A DNA stretch of 64,000 bases, taken from NCBI GenBank assembly GCA_964578625.1, contig CAZODQ010000007.1, forward strand, positions 1 to 64,000, written 5' to 3'. How positions within the stretch are numbered: position 1 is the first letter of the stretch; every line of letters begins with the position of its first letter. The DNA is from CAZBSE01 sp964578625 (lineage in GTDB: Bacteria; Actinomycetota; Humimicrobiia; Humimicrobiales; Humimicrobiaceae). Below, piece by piece: positions 61,726 to 64,000 of the stretch. A program made the position numbers and the translations under genes. The notes under the pieces were generated by a model that was given only the letters and a program-made list of their open reading frames with translations, was not told the origin of the DNA and searched no databases.

Positions 61726-63504
61726 TTAAACCTGCAGCTGGTACTGAAATTTATACAGCTTGTAATAGATTCCTCTTATTTTGAGAAGCTGGCTGTGTGT
61801 GCCTCTTTCTACTATTCTGCCGTGAGAGAGGACTATAATTTTATCTACATTCTTTATAGTAGAGAGACGGTGGGCGATCACTATTGTTGTCCTGTTTTTC
61901 ATTACTTTACCAAGAGCGTCCTGAATCAGTGATTCTATTTCGGAATCAATACTTGAGGTGGCTTCATCAAGAACTAAAAGTATTTCCGGATTAAACACCA
62001 GGGCTCTGGCAAAGGCAATTAACTGACGCTGACCTACTGACAATACCTGTCCTCTTTCTTTTACTTCATAATTATATTTACCCGGCAGCTTTTCTATAAA
62101 TTTATGGGCATTTACGTATTTTGAAGCCTCAATTACTCTATTAAGGGAAATATCTTTATTTCCCAGGCGAATATTGTCCAATATAGTCCCGGAAAATAAA
62201 AATACATCCTGCATTACTATCCCTATATGTTTTCTTAGGTACCGGATGTCAAATCTTTTTATATCTTTATCATCAAGAAAGATTTTTCCTCCCTGTATGT
62301 CATAGAATCTATTGAGAAGATTTATTATGGACGTTTTTCCCGAACCGGTAGCACCTACAAAAGCCACGCTCTGGCCTGTTTCAATTTTAAATGAAATGTC
62401 TTTGAGCACATAGTTTTTATCATTGTATGCAAACCATACTTTATTAAATCTAATATTGCCCTTGATCTTTTTGATTTTTAAAGGTCTTAAAGGAGATGTA
62501 ATAGAGGGTTTCTGCTCCAGTAATTTAAATATTCTTTCTGAAGCAGCTATTGCTTCCTGAAGGATTCCAAATTTTTCACTCAGGTCACTTATAGGGTGAA
62601 AGAATTTTTCTATGTACTGTAAAAAAGCCACCAGTGTCCCTAAGGTAAGGAGGTTGGCGATAACTTTTTGTCCCCCGTACCAGATTATCAGGGCTACTGC
62701 AAGTGTCCCGATGATTGTCACAGCCGGGAAGAATACAGCATAATAAAATATAGTTTTAAGGTAGATGTCCAGATAACCCCGGTTGAGATACTTAAATTCT
62801 TCATTATTTTCCTTTTGCCGGTTGAAAAGTTTTATAGTGTTTATCCCGGAAATTGCTTCCTGTAGAAAGGAGTTTATATTGGATATTTTCGCCCTGATTA
62901 TTCTGAAAGCTATTCTGACTTTGGACCTGAATATAAAAGTGGCTATGGCAAGAAGTATAAGTACCGAAAAGGTTACAAGCGAAAGTTCCCAGTTTAGAGA
63001 GAGCATTACGATCATAATGCCCAGTATCATAAAAACGTCCCCGAAGATAGTAATAATTCCCGAAGAGAGCATTTCATTTAATGTCTGAACATCAGTTGTG
63101 ACCCTGGTCATGATCCTTCCCACCGGATTTTTATCAAAGAAGGACATGGGCATCTTATTTATATGGGAAAAGATATCCATCCTCATATCGTACATTACCT
63201 TCTGCCCTATATATTCGGTGTAGTATCCCTGAAAATACCTGATTGCAAATTCAAATAATATTACCAGCACATAAAGGACTGCTATATAGAGAAGTCCTTT
63301 AAGCTCTCCTGGCATGATATAATTATCAATAGCTATTTTTATCAGGAACGGCCCTGCCATCTGCAGGCCTGCTGTGAGCAGAAGGAGAAAGATAGTAAAA
63401 ATCAAAAGCAGCTTATACGGCTTTATATATCTAAAAAGTCTTAAGATTATTTTTTTATCTACTTGTTTTTCTATTATATCCTTTTCGTAAAAACCTTCTG
63501 TCAT
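61726..63504 (-). CDS. ABC exporter half-transporter with canonical ATPase site (MdlB-like)
   Basis: 592 residues: six membrane helices (first GLQMAGPFLIKIAIDNYIMP region), a coupling segment NPVGRIMTRVTTDVQTLNEM, and a nucleotide-binding domain with Walker A GATGSGKTSI, signature LSVGQRQLIAFARAL, and Walker B ILLVLDEATSSID with the catalytic Glu. It begins 19 bases after the next half-transporter, whose Walker B has Asp instead; together they form a heterodimeric type IV exporter, probably for drugs or lipids. Confidence 0.93.
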   Translation of the reverse strand: MTEGFYEKDIIEKQVDKKIILRLFRYIKPYKLLLIFTIFLLLLTAGLQMAGPFLIKIAIDNYIMPGELKGLLYIAVLYVLVILFEFAIRYFQGYYTEYIGQKVMYDMRMDIFSHINKMPMSFFDKNPVGRIMTRVTTDVQTLNEMLSSGIITIFGDVFMILGIMIVMLSLNWELSLVTFSVLILLAIATFIFRSKVRIAFRIIRAKISNINSFLQEAISGINTIKLFNRQKENNEEFKYLNRGYLDIYLKTIFYYAVFFPAVTIIGTLAVALIIWYGGQKVIANLLTLGTLVAFLQYIEKFFHPISDLSEKFGILQEAIAASERIFKLLEQKPSITSPLRPLKIKKIKGNIRFNKVWFAYNDKNYVLKDISFKIETGQSVAFVGATGSGKTSIINLLNRFYDIQGGKIFLDDKDIKRFDIRYLRKHIGIVMQDVFLFSGTILDNIRLGNKDISLNRVIEASKYVNAHKFIEKLPGKYNYEVKERGQVLSVGQRQLIAFARALVFNPEILLVLDEATSSIDSEIESLIQDALGKVMKNRTTIVIAHRLSTIKNVDKIIVLSHGRIVERGTHSQLLKIRGIYYKLYKFQYQLQV

Positions 63505-63523
63505 CTTTTATCCCCTGGCTGTT

Positions 63524-64000
63524 TTAAACTTCCTCTCTTAATTCTTCGGATAGCTGCTGTCTGTAATATAAGCTCTGGTATATACTGCATTTTTTAATAA
63601 GCTCATTATGTTTACCCGTTTCTTTTAATTCTCCGTTATCAATAACCATAATCAAATCAGAATTATTTATGGTAGAAATACGGTGGGAAATTATTATGGT
63701 AGTAATACCGTAAGTTTTTTGTTTTAAATCAGATAATATTAATTCCTCGGTATTGGTGTCCATATTTGAAAAAGAATCATCAAAAATCAAAATTACAGGA
63801 TTTAAAAGCAAAGCCCTGGCTATAGCAAGTCTCTGTTTCTGTCCGCCTGACAGGGTAACTCCGCGCTCGCCGATAAGAGTTTCATATTTTAGAGGAAATA
63901 GTCTCACATCCTCATGGAGATGGGATGTTTTTGAGACTTCTATGACTTTTCTGGTGATCTCACTCTCACTTAAATTTGATAAAAGTTCCTCTTTTCCAAA
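63524..64000 (-). CDS. ABC exporter half-transporter with degenerate ATPase site (MdlA-like), C-terminal part
   Basis: The gene continues beyond the right edge; only about 158 C-terminal residues are visible, from FGKEELLSNLSESEITRKVI through ERGVTLSGGQKQRLAIARAL to the stop at 63524. The Walker B reads VILIFDDSFSNMD, with Asp where catalytic Glu would be, typical of the non-catalytic half of heterodimeric exporters (BmrC/TM287 type). It pairs with the following gene. Confidence 0.93.
   Translation of the reverse strand, partial: FGKEELLSNLSESEITRKVIEVSKTSHLHEDVRLFPLKYETLIGERGVTLSGGQKQRLAIARALLLNPVILIFDDSFSNMDTNTEELILSDLKQKTYGITTIIISHRISTINNSDLIMVIDNGELKETGKHNELIKKCSIYQSLYYRQQLSEELREEV

Noticed and set aside
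1..64000. tRNA or rRNA genes, CRISPR arrays, insertion sequences, att sites
   Set aside because: I read the gaps on both strands and saw no transposase, regularly spaced repeats, rRNA stretches or convincing tRNA cloverleaf. A tRNAscan-SE and Infernal run would be decisive for small RNAs that I could have missed.

Overview
The window is AT-rich bacterial chromosome centred on a probable replication origin. Left of about 5.5 kb the genes run leftwards in the classical origin order: rpmH, rnpA, yidD, yidC, jag, mnmE, a short MnmG-like paralogue and then mnmG, which runs off the left edge. To the right run an unusual ATPase/winged-helix gene, dnaA and dnaN. Two perfect parS palindromes flank the MnmG-like gene. 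DnaA-box-like repeats lie on both sides of the ATPase-dnaA pair. The lineage cannot be fixed from sequence alone. A 31-residue bS22-type ribosomal protein, a class II ribonucleotide reductase with NrdR, a baeRF10-type protein and a lysophospholipid acyltransferase would fit an AT-rich early-branching Actinobacteriota-like lineage, but another AT-rich uncultivated phylum is possible. This is inference.

Layout. 0-9.6 kb: origin, tRNA wobble modification, membrane insertion, replication initiation. 9.6-12.7 kb: pantothenate operon (DUF2520 protein, panB, panC, panD). 12.7-14.5 kb: lipoprotein and CorA. 14.5-18.5 kb: ROK regulator, ribulokinase and ribulose-phosphate epimerase behind a promoter with a palindromic operator. 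18.6-27.5 kb: solute-binding lipoprotein, HtrA protease, ECF sigma factor with a small membrane partner, purine permease, transglutaminase lipoprotein, hydrolase, GNAT. 27.6-39.3 kb: HD-domain protein, DUF2779 nuclease-like fusion, spermidine-synthase-like membrane protein, an ABC-2 exporter, a KAP NTPase gene broken by one amber codon, a lipoprotein-type isoaspartyl methyltransferase and hypothetical genes. 39.4-43 kb: a PadR-controlled envelope cluster (DUF1700, DUF4097, DUF2807, 2TM). 43-48.2 kb: ADP-ribosylglycohydrolase, GNAT, archaemetzincin, S49 peptidase, two carbohydrate-related proteins. 48.3-52.4 kb: bS22 and intein-bearing nrdJ, diverging from a region with an NrdR box pair. 52.4-64 kb: macro-domain protein, second ABC-2 exporter, TIR-like protein, Ca-type P-ATPase, acyltransferase, baeRF10, nrdR, plsY and a heterodimeric ABC exporter cut by the right edge.

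The genes work together most clearly at the origin (parS, DnaA, beta clamp), in CoA precursor synthesis (panBCD plus a candidate ketopantoate reductase), and in dNTP supply (nrdJ with operators, nrdR 8 kb away). Most of the rest is envelope and transport functions.

The most unusual observations are these: several genes appear to start at AUA or CUG codons behind strong Shine-Dalgarno sequences (rnpA has no other possible start); an MnmG paralogue has lost its redox cysteines and C-terminal domain and lies between two parS sites; a GHKL ATPase fused to a winged helix sits directly upstream of dnaA; and an intein interrupts NrdJ exactly at its predicted radical cysteine. No rRNA, tRNA, IS element or CRISPR array was recognised.
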